Shown piece after piece: positions 11,201 through 26,200 of a stretch of DNA of 64,000 bases (the first letter of the stretch is position 1; the number at the start of each line of letters is the position of its first letter). The translations under genes and the position numbers were made by a program. The notes below the pieces were generated by a model. It did not search any database. It was not told the origin of the DNA and worked only from the letters and a program-made list of their open reading frames with translations. Source of the DNA: Glandiceps talaboti (Eukaryota; Hemichordata; Enteropneusta; Spengelidae); assembly GCF_964340395.1 (NCBI RefSeq), contig NC_135560.1, positions 2,041,501 through 2,105,500 of the forward strand, read 5' to 3'.

Positions 11201-14200
11201 GTTGGCATTGTAAGCACTGTAGGCATTGAACTACTGTAGGCATTGTAAGCACTGTAGGCATTGTAAGCACTGTAGGCATTGAACTACTGTAGGCATTGTA
11301 AGCACTGTAGGCATTGTAAGCACTGTAGGCATTGTAAGCACTGTAGGCATTGAACTACTGTAGGCATTGTAAGCACTGTAGGCATTGAACTACTGTAGGC
11401 ATTGTAAGCACTGTAGGCATTGTAAGCACTGTAGGCATTGTAAGCACTGTAGGCATTGAACTACTGTAGGCATTGAACTACTGTTGGCATTGAACTACTG
11501 TTGGCATTGTAAGCACTGTAGGCATTGAACTACTGTAGGCATTGTAAGCACTGTAGGCATTGAACTACTGTAGGCATTGAACTACTGTTGGCATTGTAAG
11601 CACTGTAGGCATTGAACTACTGTAGGCATTGTAAGCACTGTAGGCATTGAACTACTGTAGGCATTGTAAGCACTGTAGGCATTGTAAGCACTGTAGGCAT
11701 TGTAAGCACTGTAGGCATTGTAAGCACTGTAGGCATTGTAAGCACTGTAGGCATTGTAAGCACTGTAGGCATTGTAAGCACTGTAGGCATTGAACTACTG
11801 TAGGCATTGAACTACTGTAGGCATTGAACTACTGTAGGCATTGTAAGCACTGTAGGCATTGTAAGCACTGTAGGCATTGAACTACTGTAGGCATTGAACT
11901 ACTGTAGGCATTGTAAGCACTGTAGGCATTGTAAGCACTGTAGGCATTGAACTACTGTAGGCATTGTAAGCACTGTAGGCATTGTAAGCACTGTAGGCAT
12001 TGAACTACTGTAGGCATTGTAAGCACTGTAGGCATTGTAAGCACTGTAGGCATTGAACTACTGTAGGCATTGAACTACTGTAGGCATTGAACTACTGTAG
12101 GCATTGTAAGCACTGTAGGCATTGAACTACTGTAGGCATTGTAAGCACTGTAGGCATTGTAAGCACTGTAGGCATTGTAAGCACTGTAGGCATTGAACTA
12201 CTGTAGGCATTGTAAGCACTGTAGGCATTGTAAGCACTGTAGGCATTGTAAGCACTGTAGGCATTGTAAGCACTGTAGGCATTGAACTACTGTAGGCATT
12301 GAACTACTGTAGGCATTGTAAGCACTGTAGGCATTGAACTACTGTTGGCATTGTAAGCACTGTAGGCATTGAACTACTGTAGGCATTGAACTACTGTAGG
12401 CATTGAACTACTGTAGGCATTGTAAGCACTGTAGGCATTGTAAGCACTGTAGGCATTGTAAGCACTGTAGGCATTGTAAGCACTGTAGGCATTGAACTAC
12501 TGTAGGCATTGTAAGCACTGTAGGCATTGTAAGCACTGTAGGCATTGAACTACTGTAGGCATTGAACTACTGTAGGCACTGTAAGCACTGTAGGCATTGT
12601 AAGCACTGTAGGCATTGTAAGCACTGTAGGCATTGTAAGCACTGTAGGCATTGAACTACTGTAGGCATTGTAAGCACTGTAGGCATTGAACTACTGTAGG
12701 CATTGTAAGCACTGTAGGCATTGAACTACTGTAGGCATTGTAAGCACTGTAGGCATTGTAAGCACTGTAGGCATTGTAAGCACTGTAGGCATTGTAAGCA
12801 CTGTAGGCATTGAACTACTGTAGGCATTGTAAGCACTGTAGGCATTGAACTACTGTAGGCATTGTAAGCACTGTAGGCATTGAACTACTGTAGGCATTGT
12901 AAGCACTGTAGGCATTGAACTACTGTAGGCATTGAACTACTGTAGGCATTGTAAGCACTGTAGGCATTGTAAGCACTGTAGGCATTGTAAGCACTGTAGG
13001 CATTGTAAGCACTGTAGGCATTGTAAGCACTGTAGGCATTGTAAGCACTGTAGGCATTGTAAGCACTGTAGGCATTGTAAGCACTGTAGGCATTGAACTA
13101 CTGTAGGCATTGTAAGCACTGTAGGCATTGTAAGCACTGTAGGCATTGTAAGCACTGTAGGCATTGAACTACTGTAGGCACTGTAAGCACTGTAGGCATT
13201 GTAAGCACTGTAGGCATTGTAAGCACTAGGCATTGTAAGCACTGTAGGCATTGTAAGCACTGTAGGCATTGTAAGCACAGAAGACACTAAACTACAGAAG
13301 GCATTCAAGACATTCAACTACAGAAACCATTGTATGCTTTATGGGAATTCAAGGCACTCAACTATAGAGTGAAAGCATTGGATAATGTAAATAATGAGGG
13401 TTTTTTACATTAACTAAGTGCAGCATTGCTTTGGGTCTAGCCGAGAGTAGATTGGTTTAAATTGCATTTATAGATCCCAAACAGGTTGTTGATATAAATC
13501 AATCCTTTTTCTCCAAACTACTTGTTTACAAACAATATCCCCCTTGGGAGAAAGAGGATTTGAATTTTTCCTCTGAAAATTGTGTCACACAACATCTGCT
13601 ATCATTACTTACTGATTCAGTGACTCTACGATCCTCAGGACATTTGGCCATGTAGAATGATTTGATTTCAGCAGGAAATCTACTGAACAGAATAGGCTAT
13701 AAACATACAAAGAAAAGAAAATTAGAAGTTGAACCACCCAGCCACAGCACTAACATAACATAGCTATACTATAGCCACCTATATGATTAACATAACATAG
13801 CTATACTATAGCCACCTATATGATTAACATAACATAGCTGTACTTTAGCCACCTATATGATTAACATAACATAGCTGTACTATAGCCACCTATATGATTA
13901 ACATAATATAGCTGTACTATAGCCACCTATATGATTAACATAACATAGCTGTACTATAGCCACCTATATGATTAACATAACATAGCTGTACTTTAGCCAC
14001 CTATATGATTAACATAATATAGCTGTACTATAGCCACCTATATGATTAACATAATATAGCTGTACTATAGCCACCTATATGATTAACATAACATAGCTGT
14101 ACTATAGCCACCTATATGATTAACATAGCACAGCTGTACTATAGCCACCTATATGATTAATATAACATAGCTGTACTATAGCCACCTATATGATTAACAT

Positions 14201-17200
14201 AACATAGCTATACTATAGCCACCTATATGATTAACATAACATAGCTGTACTTTAGCCACCTATATGATTAACATAACATAGCTGTACTATAGCCACCTAT
14301 ATGATTAACATAACATAGCTGTACTATAGCCACCTATATGATTAACATAACATAGCTGTACTATAGCCACCTATATGATTAATATAACACAGCTGTACTA
14401 TAGCCACCTATATGATTAACATAACATAGCTGTACTATAGCCACCTATATGATTAACATAACACAGCTGTACTATAGCCACCTATATGATTAATATAACA
14501 TAGCTGTACTATAGCCACCTATATGATTAACATAACATAGCTGTACTATAGCCACCTATATGATTAATATAACATAGCTGTACTATAGCCACCAATATGA
14601 TTAACATAACATAGCTGTACTATAGCCACCAATATGATTAACATAACACAGCTGTACTATAGCCACCAATATGATTAACATAACATAGCTGTACTATAGC
14701 CACCAATATGATTAACATAACACAGCTGTACTATAGCCACCTATATGATTAAGATAACATAGCTGTACTATAGCCACCTATATGATTAATATAACATAGC
14801 TGTACTATAGCCACCTATATGATTAACATATCATAGCTGTACTATAGCCACCTATATGATTAACATAACATAGCTGTACTATAGCCACCTATATGATTAA
14901 TATAACATAGCTGTACTATAGCCACCTATATGATTAACATAACATAGCTGTACTATAGCCACCTATATGATTAATATAACATAGCTGTACTATAGCCACC
15001 TATATGATTAATATAACATAGCTGTACTATAGCCACCTATATGATTAACATAACATAGCTGTACTATAGCCACCAATATGATTAACATAACACAGCTGTA
15101 CTATAGCCACCTACATGATTAACATAACATAGCTGTACTATAGCCACCTATATGATTAACATAACATAGCTGTACTATAGCCACCTATATGATTAACATA
15201 ACACAGCTGTACTATAGCCACCTATGATTAAGATAACATAGCTGTACTATAGCCACCTATATGATTAACATAACATAACATAACATAGCTATTATAGTGA
15301 GGTAACACGCACTGGTAGTATCATGATCACTGATACGTACAAATGTACACTGGGCATTCCTATATCCATTAATACATATGACACTGAAATATTCATGTGA
15401 TGAAAGATTGGGTAAACAGTTAGCTAAAAATTGTTTTTGAAAAATATAAGCAGTCAACCCTTTTGTAGAAATATTCTCTCGTCCACTAACAAGAAAGTTT
15501 ATTAAGTAAACAAAGTCTGCTACATACAGTTACCATAGGTTTATTAAGTAAAAAAAGTCTACTACATACAGTTACCATATGTATCACACTCAAAATAAAG
15601 TCATTCATTCATTTGGGAAATTCTACCTCACAAGTCATTATATCTTTTACCTACTAAACAAGATTTGTATAAAATTCAAATTGATTTGTGCTTAATGAGA
15701 TATTAATCATTGGTGACACAGTCTGACTTTAAAATCAATGATCATAACTTTACCTCATTAATTTTATCTGTCATCTTCCTTTCTGGCATTTCTGGAATAT
15801 CCTGTTATGTGAATTGAAGTGAAAGAAAAATTGATTTTAGCATACAACTAACTCTTAAGTACCAATTAGGGCTACATATCAACCTATTATACCCTACATT
15901 CAAATCAACACCCTGTTACACCCTACATTCAAATCAACACTTGGTATACCCTACATTCAAATCAACACTTGGTATACCCTACATTCAAATCAACACTCTG
16001 TTATACCCTACATTCAAATCAACACTTGGTATACCCTACATTCAAATCAACACTTGGTATACCCTACATTCAAATCAACACCCTGTTACACCCTACATTC
16101 AAATCAACACCCTGTTATACCCTACATTCAAATCAACACCCTGTTATACCATACATTCAAATCAACACCCTATTATACCCTACATTCAAATCAACACTTG
16201 GTATACCCTACATTCAAATCAACACTTGGTATACCCTACATTCAAATCAACACTTGGTATACCCTACATTCAAATCAACACTTGGTATACCCTACATTCA
16301 AATCAACACTTGGTATACCCTACATTCAAATCAACACCATGTTATACCATACATTCAAATCAACACCCTGTTATACCCTACATTCAAATCAACACCATGT
16401 TATACCCTACATTCAAATCAACACTCTGTTATACCCTACATTCAAATCAACACCCTGTTATACCCTACATTCAAATCAACACTTGGTATACCCTACATTC
16501 AAATCAACACTTGGTATACCCTACATTCAAATCAACACCATGTTATACCCTACATTCAAATCAACACTCTGTTATACCCTACATTCAAATCAACACCCTG
16601 TTATACCCTACATTCAAATCAACACTTGGTATACCCTACATTCAAATCAACACCCTGTTATACCCTACATTCAAATCAACACCCTGTTATACCCTACATT
16701 CAAATCAACACCCTGTTATACCATACATTCAAATCAACACCATGTTATACCCTACATTCAAATCAACACCCTGCCACAACAATATAATAGTACCCAGAGT
16801 AAAGTTTTTACTACAGTAAGACTTATTTCTATTATCACCTCAGCAACACAAATCATTTTTATCTGATCATACTAACCTCTCCAAATTCATAGTAAGTGCC
16901 ATCTTCCTTCTTTATATCATGTTCACGAAGATATTTCACACCATCTTTGTAATCCATTCTCTTAAATGGTCGTTTTGGTGCCTGAAAATTCTGAAGAAAA
17001 AAAAACATTTCCATGCAATATCTTAGATTCTATTTCATACACAAACAATACTACAGGGAGTGTCCATATTGACTGTAATGCCAAAACAGGCTATGCTACA
17101 AGGAATGAATTTATCTGTTGTAATATCAATACATGTAATGCTACAAGGAGTGGAATTACTGGATGTAGTTCTAATACAAGTGGTGTTACTTACTGAATGT

Positions 17201-20200
17201 AGTTCTAATACAAGTGGTGTTACTTACTGGATGTAGTTCTAATACAAGTGGTGTTACTTACTGGATGTAGTTCTAATACAAGTGGTGTTACTTACTGGAT
17301 GTAGTTCTAATACAAGTGGTGTTACTTACTGGATGTAGTTCTAATACAAGTGGTGTTACTTACTGAATGTAGTTCTAATACAAGTGGTGTTACTTACTGG
17401 ATGTAGTTCTAATACAAGTGGTGTTACTTACTGGATGTAGTTCTAATACAAGTGGTGTTACTTACTGAATGTAGTTCTAATACAAGTGGTGTTACTTACT
17501 GGATGTAGTTCTAATACAAGTGGTGTTACTTACTGGATGTAGTTCTAATACAAGTGGTGTTACTTACTGAATGTAGTTCTAATACAAGTGGTGTTACTTA
17601 CTGGATGTAGTTCTAATACAAGTGGTGTTGCTTACTGAATGTAGTTCTAATACAAGTGGTGTTACTTACTGGATGTAGTTCTAATACAAGTGGTGTTGCT
17701 TACTGAATGTAGTTCTAATACAAGTGGTGTTACTTACTGGATGTAGTTCTAATACAAGTGGTGTTACTTACTGAATGTAGTTCTAATACAAGTGGTGTTA
17801 CTTACTGGATGTAGTTCTAATACATGTGGTGTTACTTACTGAATGTAGTTCTAATACAAGTGGTGTTACTTACTGGATGTAGTTCTAATACAAGTGGTGT
17901 TACTTACTGAATGTAGTTCTAATACAAGTGGTGTTACTTACTGGATGTAGTTCTAATACAAGTGGTGTTACTTACTGGATGTAGTTCTAATACAAGTGGT
18001 GTTACTTACTGAATGTAGTTCTAATACAAGTGGTGTTACTTACTGGATGTAGTTCTAATACAAGTGGTGTTACTTACTGGATGTAGTTCTAATACAAGTG
18101 GTGTTACTTACTGGATGTAGTTCTAATACAAGTGATGTTACTTACTGAATGTAGTTCTAATACAAGTGGTGTTACTTACTGGATGTAGTTCTAATACAAG
18201 TGGTGTTACTTACTGGATGTAGTTCTAATACAAGTGGTGTTACTTACTGGATGTAGTTCTAATACAAGTGGTGTTACTTACTGGATGTAGTTCTAATACA
18301 AGTGGTGTTACTTACTGAATGTAGTTCTAATACAAGTGGTGTTACTTACTGGATGTAGTTCTAATACAAGTGGTGTTACTTACTGGATGTAGTTCTAATA
18401 CAAGTGGTGTTACTTACTGGATGTAGTTCTAATACAAGTGGTGTTACTTACTGGATGTAGTTCTAATACAAGTGGTGTTACTTACTGAATGTAGTTCTAA
18501 TACAAGTGGTGTTACTTACTGGATGTAGTTCTAATACAAGTGGTGTTACTTACTGGATGTAGTTCTAATACAAGTGGTGTTACTTACTGAATGTAGTTCT
18601 AATACAAGTGGTGTTACTTACTGGATGTAGTTCTAATACAAGTGGTGTTACTTACTGAATGTAGTTCTAATACAAGTGGTGTTACTTACTGGATGTAGTT
18701 CTAATACAAGTGATGTTACTTACTGGATGTAGTTCTAATACAAGTGGTGTTACTTACTGAATGTAGTTCTAATACAAGTGGTGTTACTTACTGAATGTAG
18801 TTCTAATACAAGTGATGTTACTTACTGAATGTAGTTCTAATACAAGTGGTGTTACTTACTGGATGTAGTTCTAATACAAGTGGTGTAACTTACTGAATGT
18901 AGTTCTAATACAAGTGATGTTGCTTACTGAATGTAGTTCTAATACAAGTGGTGTAACTTACTGGATGTAGTTCTAATACAAGTGGTGTTACTTACTGGAT
19001 GTAGTTCTAATACAAGTGGTGTTACTTACTGGATGTAGTTCTAATACAAGTGGTGTTACTTACTGGGTGTAGTTCTAATACAAGTGGTGTTACTTACTGG
19101 GTGTAGTTCTAATACAAGTGGTGTTACTTACTGAATGTAGTTCTAATGCAAGTGGTGTTACTTACTGGATGTAGTTCTAATACAAGTGGTGTTACTTACT
19201 GGATGTAGTTCTAATACAAGTGGTGTTACTTACTGGATGTAGTTCTAATACAAGTGGTGTTATTTACTGGATGTAGTTCTAATACAAGTGGTGTTACTTA
19301 CTGGATGTAGTTCTAATACAAGTGGTGTTACTTACTGAATGTAGTTCTAATACAAGTGGTGTTACTTACTGGATGTAGTTCTAATACAAGTGGTGTTACT
19401 TACTGGATGTAGTTCTAATACAAGTGGTGTTACTTACTGGATGTAGTTCTAATACAAGTGGTGTTACTTACTGAATGTAGTTCTAATACAAGTGGTGTTA
19501 CTTACTGGATGTAGTTCTAATACAAGTGGTGTTACTTACTGGATGTAGTTCTAATACAAGTGGTGTTACTTACTGAATGTAGTTCTAATACAAGTGGTGT
19601 TACTTACTGGATGTAGTTCTAATACAAGTGGTGTTACTTACTGAATGTAGTTCTAATACAAGTGGTGTTACTTACTGGATGTAGTTCTAATACAAGTGAT
19701 GTTACTTACTGGATGTAGTTCTAATACAAGTGGTGTTACTTACTGAATGTAGTTCTAATACAAGTGGTGTTACTTACTGAATGTAGTTCTAATACAAGTG
19801 ATGTTACTTACTGAATGTAGTTCTAATACAAGTGGTGTTACTTACTGGATGTAGTTCTAATACAAGTGGTGTAACTTACTGAATGTAGTTCTAATACAAG
19901 TGATGTTGCTTACTGAATGTAGTTCTAATACAAGTGGTGTAACTTACTGGATGTAGTTCTAATACAAGTGGTGTTACTTACTGGATGTAGTTCTAATACA
20001 AGTGGTGTTACTTACTGGATGTAGTTCTAATACAAGTGGTGTTACTTACTGGGTGTAGTTCTAATACAAGTGGTGTTACTTACTGGGTGTAGTTCTAATA
20101 CAAGTGGTGTTACTTACTGAATGTAGTTCTAATGCAAGTGGTGTTACTTACTGGATGTAGTTCTAATACAAGTGGTGTTACTTACTGGATGTAGTTCTAA

Positions 20201-23200
20201 TACAAGTGGTGTTACTTACTGGATGTAGTTCTAATACAAGTGGTGTTATTTACTGGATGTAGTTCTAATACAAGTGGTGTTACTTACTGGATGTAGTTCT
20301 AATACAAGTGGTGTTACTTACTGAATGTAGTTCTAATACAAGTGGTGTTACTTACTGGATGTAGTTCTAATACAAGTGGTGTTACTTACTGAATGTAGTT
20401 CTAATACAAGTGGTGTTACTTACTGGATGTAGTTCTAATACAAGTGGTGTTACTTACTGGATGTAGTTCTAATACAAGTGGTGTTACTTACTGAATGTAG
20501 TTCTAATACAAGTGGTGTTACTTACTGGATGTAGTTCTAATACAAGTGATGTTACTTACTGGATGTAGTTCTAATACAAGTGGTGTTACTTACTGAATGT
20601 AGTTCTAATACAAGTGATGTTACTTACTGAATGTAGTTCTAATACAAGTGGTGTTACTTACTGGATGTAGTTCTAATACAAGTGGTGTTACTTACTGGAT
20701 GTAGTTCTAATACAAGTGGTGTTGCTTACTGAATGTAGTTCTAATACAAGTGGTGTAACTTACTGAATGTAGTTCTAATACAAGTGATGTTACTTACTGG
20801 ATGTAGTTCTAATACAAGTGGTGTTGCTTACTGAATGTAGTTCTAATACAAGTGGTGTAACTTACTGGATGTAGTTCTAATACAAGTGGTGTTACTTACT
20901 GGATGTAGTTCTAATACAAGTGGTGTTACTTACTGGATGTAGTTCTAATACAAGTGATGTTACTTACTGAGTGTAGTTCTAATACAAGTGGTGTTGCTTA
21001 CTGGATGTAGTTCTAATACAAGTGGTGTTACTTACTGGATGTAGTTCTAATACAAGTGGTGTTACTTACTGGATGTAGTTCTAATACAAGTGGTGTTACT
21101 TACTGGATGCAGTTCTAATACAAGTGGTGTTACTTACTGGATGTAGTTCTAATACAAGTGATGTTACTTACTGGATGTAGTTCTAATACAAGTGGTGTTA
21201 CTTACTGGATGCAGTTCTAATACAAGTGATGTTACTTACTGGATGTAGTTCTAATACAAGTGATGTTACTTACTGGATGTAGTTCTAATACAAGTGGTGT
21301 TACTTACTGGATGCAGTTCTAATACAAGTGGTGTTACTTACTGGATGTAGTTCTAATACAAGTGGTGTTACTTACTGAATGTAGTTCTAATACAAGTGGT
21401 GTTACTTACTGAATGTAGTTCTAATACAAGTGGTGTTACTTACTGGATGTAGTTCTAATACAAGTGATGTTACTTACTGGATGTAGTTCTAATACAAGTG
21501 GTGTTACTTACTGGATGTAGTTCTAATACAAGTGGTGTTACTTACTGAATGTAGTTCTAATACAAGTGGTGTTACTTACTGGATGTAGTTCTAATACAAG
21601 TGGTGTTACTTACTGGATGTAGTTCTAATACAAGTGGTGTTACTTACTGGATGTAGTTCTAATACAAGTGGTGTTACTTACTGAATGTAGTTCTAATACA
21701 AGTGGTGTTACTTACTGGATGTAGTTCTAATACAAGTGGTGTTACTTACTGAATGTAGTTCTAATACAAGTGGTGTTACTTACTGGATGTAGTTCTAATA
21801 CAAGTGGTGTTACTTACTGAATGTAGTTCTAATACAAGTGGTGTTACTTACTGGATGTAGTTCTAATACAAGTGGTGTTACTTACTGAGTGTCTAATACA
21901 AGTGGTGTTACTTACTGGATGTAGTTCTAATACAAGTGGTGTTACTTACTGAGTGTCTAATACAAGAGGTGTTACTTACTGGATGTAGTTCTAATACAAG
22001 AGGTGCTACTGGTGAACGCATGACCCTGTCAGTGACATCACATACAAGATCTTCAATCCTGTCAAGTAGATCCTCAAAACTTATAAATGGACATTCAGCT
22101 TCAACATGTGTATACCTATAGTAAAATATCAAAATAGAAAGATTAACTTTTGACTACAAGAGAGTTTACCATTTGATTGTTAGTTTTGGAAACAAATTCT
22201 CTTCTAGTACGTGACCATATGATAACAAACACAGATAAACTCTGATAAATGTCTTCTAGAACTGACCATATGATAACAAACATTGATAAACTTACTCTGA
22301 TAAATGTCTTCTAGTACGTGACTGTTCAGCCCTGTAGCTTTGTGCAATACAGAATACATCTCCCATTGATGGTAAGGCTGTTTCAAGATAGAGCTGAGAG
22401 GACTGAGTCAAGTAAGCCTGTAATCAAGAAAGATGACCATAATTATAAAAGTGAAAGTTAATATAGTCCAGTAAAAACATCATTTATCAAATTGTACACA
22501 ATGGCACATTCCCAACCAGATTTAAACTGAATGCCTCCCGTAAGGGAATCACTAATTATGCAAATAACTTATTAAAATAAAAAAAAACTATGGTAACAGG
22601 CTTTGTTTTTGGACAAGCGTGCTTTCTTAAGTTAATGTATCTGCCAAATTATACGGAATTTGAAGAGTGCATGATACTGCTTAATTACTGAATATCGTTC
22701 CTTATTCAAAATACTCACTAAAAGGTAGAAGTTGTAGCAACAAACTTCATAGGACAGGTGCGTATTATTATGGTTGATATATGTATCATATTATACGAAA
22801 TTTGAAGCTTGCATTTTAAAGATACAACGTAGTTACTTAAAATCATTAATTATGCAAATTTTTCATTAAAACTGTACGCTATAGCACCAAATTTTATAGG
22901 ACGTACCTGCTTTGTTGTGGTTAACATTATGTACTAATTTGTATTGAAATTGAAGCATGCAGTCTTAATATATAGTCTAATCACTGAAAATCATTAATTA
23001 TGCAAATTATTCATTAACACTGTAAGGTACATCAACTAACTTTATAGGACATACACAATTTGTTATGGTGGATGTATGTACTGAATTGTATTGAAATTGA
23101 AGTATGCAGTTGTAAGATATAGCATAATTACCAAGAATAATTAATTATGCAAATTATTCATTAACACTGAAAGGTACATCAACAAGCTTTACAGGACATG

Positions 23201-26200
23201 TGCGATTGTTATTGTTAACATGTGTACTGAAATTATATTGGAATTGAAGTATGTATTCTTAAGATATAGCCTAAATACCGAAAATCATTAATTATGCAAA
23301 TTATTCATCAACAAACTTTATAGAACATATGTATTTTCTTATGGTTAACGTATGTACTAAATTATGTTGAATATGAAGTATGCATTCTTAAGTTATAGCC
23401 TAATTACCAACAATAATTAATTATGCAAATTATTCGTTAACGCTGTAAGGTAGATCATCAAATTTTATAGGACAAATGTATGTTGTTATAACGAATATGC
23501 TAAATTATATTGAAATTGAAGTATGCAGTCTTAAGATATTGCTTAATTATTTGATTTCATTAATATGCAAATTTCTCTAATTAAACATTAACCGATCTGG
23601 CTGAAAACCTAATCAGGTCTAGCTATTACCCTAAAGATTATATATTCCAAATTTCATTACAATTGAGCCAGCCAAATTTTAGAAAATGATGACACAGACA
23701 CACAGACAGACAGAGAGACAGAGAGACAGAGAGACAGAGAGACAGAGAGACAGACAGACAGACAGACAGACATTTTTATTTTAATACCTCCCGTACCCTT
23801 ATGGGAGGTAAAAACACATGTACATAGAGATACCTTTGAGTTACTTTAAAGTTGTGGTTTAATCTCAAAGACTACAACACATGGACATAACAGTACTTTT
23901 GTTCATTTGATAAACATTTATTAATACAGCAAATAAAGTTACACTTACCTCCTCGCCAAAGTAATTCAATTTGAAGAGAGTGGAACCACCTTCCACTTGT
24001 GTCTGGACCATGGTCGGTGGAAATGTCTACAATTTAAATGTTAGACCATGGTTAGTGGAAATGTCAAAAATTTAAATGTTATTGTACCAAATACAAGCTT
24101 AACAAGTCTTTATTGAAGACATAGAACCCAACATTAAAACTTACCAATTCACACTTTGATTTGAATCTTAATGATAAAACATGAAGGTCCCTATAGTGAT
24201 GTGCATTATTGGGATATCGTATCTGATAGTTGAGTAAAGGTTATGTTTTAAAACTCTAAGCATTAAAATGCTGCCATACATGTGTACATTTTTGGTCTTT
24301 TGACCTTGAAATCAGTGGGTACATTGTTATCTGAAGTCATCATGGATTTCAAAACATAACTTGCGTCTTTTCTTTCATTTTTTGTCATGTATAGTTTTCT
24401 TTCTTTTCCAGTGATGTAATTGTATTCCTTTTGTGTGTGTGTGTGACGAATAAGTAAAATAAATTTTAAACAATATAATATCTACTAGGCCTTTGACGCT
24501 ACTAAGGTAAAATGTGAATTTTTACGACAAAAATGGCAGCCATTTTGGATATTTTGGAGAAAATCAAGAAATGAAATGACATGCATATGCATATTTGATG
24601 TTTACTGAAAGTTTCTTTGAAATTAGCCCATGCATATATGAGATACAGGAGTAAATAATGATTATTAACTACAAATATGGCTGTGATTCGGTAAAACTAC
24701 AAATATGGCTGTCATTCGGTAAAAAGTGATATCAGAACCGAAAAGAATGTTTATATATACTTCTCTTCTTCAATATTACTTGTAAACAACATTTTAAAAG
24801 AAATTGACAATATGTAAATATTACAATGTGTCTGGAATTGGATTGATTTTGATAATTGACCCTGAAGGTCACAGTCACAGTCAAAGGTCAAGGTCTCAAA
24901 AGATAGCTTGCATCTGATAATATGGATGTAGACAGCTGAATGGAGTTGTCAATGTATTACAGTTTTTGAGTTATACAGTAAATACTGATTTTTAATTACA
25001 AATATGGCTGCCATTCAGTCAAATTTGCATATATCAAGAAAGACAAATTGACATGCATATGCACAGAATATTATTTGATGTTAACTGAAAAGTTTGGTTG
25101 AAACTGGCCCATGTGTATTTGAAAGATAGAGATGGACACGGATGGACACACAGGACCAACATACTAAAAATATACACATAATATGAAATATTACCACTGA
25201 ATAGCAAATTACTGTGTGTCTTTACTACACATACTGATATAACTAAATATTAGTCCTTACATACTGACAGCATTCTACTCTTAAAAACCCTTTCACCACC
25301 AGTACCCCATATATGGGGATGGCAAAGTTCATTCACCCATGATTCGCCTATCTCACCGTTATGCCGTTTAACGGTAGCTATTGCTGCAAAACTTGCTGCC
25401 ATGACTAGTTCCACACATGCATATTAGCTATGTTTTGCTTGTCTGCCATTTTGAACACATGGAAGTGAACGGTTTAGAAATAGGACCGAAATGACGAGCG
25501 ATCGTAATTTTTGTGTGCGTTTTTCGCTGACAAAATCGAATTTCAACATGGCGGAAGTAACCAACGGCTCTCATAACATCTCCTACGATGTCAATTTGTC
25601 AACCGTCCAAAGAAATTTCCACTGAATATTACCAGAAATACATCGTTGAATACATGTAGTTGGTCATGGGAACAGTACAAGCATCAGAAGTACCGCTAAG
25701 TTCGTGTTATCTCCCAACGGGGAATTTACGGGTGTAGCAGTGAAAGTCGGCAAAATGTGTAACTTGTTGACCCGTAGTCTGCGCCCATACTATCGACTTG
25801 GGGCCAATTTTTATCAATGTAAAGAATTAATTTGTTCATATTTCTTTGTGGTATAAATGTTCAATAATGAATAATACCCATACAAGGTCAATTTATACTG
25901 GTCAGTGGTGGGTACATTACGCATGATATGAGGATTTTCCGATCTGATTTTTAGCGTGCGTTTTTTTAGGGAAAATTCAAATTTCAACATGGCCGCAACC
26001 AAAATCGTCTCCCCTAACATCGTTTACGATGTAAATAACGGTTCTGTTCATGAAAAATTCTGTTTAATTTCGACTTGGATGGCATTTTTGACTACAAGTA
26101 GGTGGCTGTATGAACTCGATGTACTCTATGTAACGATCACGTTACAGCGACGTATGTTCAATATGCTAGCTGCATATTTCCGTTGATCGATGTGCATATC

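Noticed and set aside
10050-13317. Frames of repeated MPTVLT, LQCLQC or CRHCKH peptides
   Set aside because: Translations of the 17/18-bp array; no domain, start context or conservation.
15941-16866. Three overlapping 270-290 codon plus-strand frames
   Set aside because: They are the three frames of one stop-free 28-bp minisatellite whose length is 1 mod 3, lying in a NARS1 intron.
17158-21998. CRISPR-like array because of regular 34-bp repeats
   Set aside because: There are no unique spacers; units are contiguous, and the unit derives from an exon border in an animal gene.
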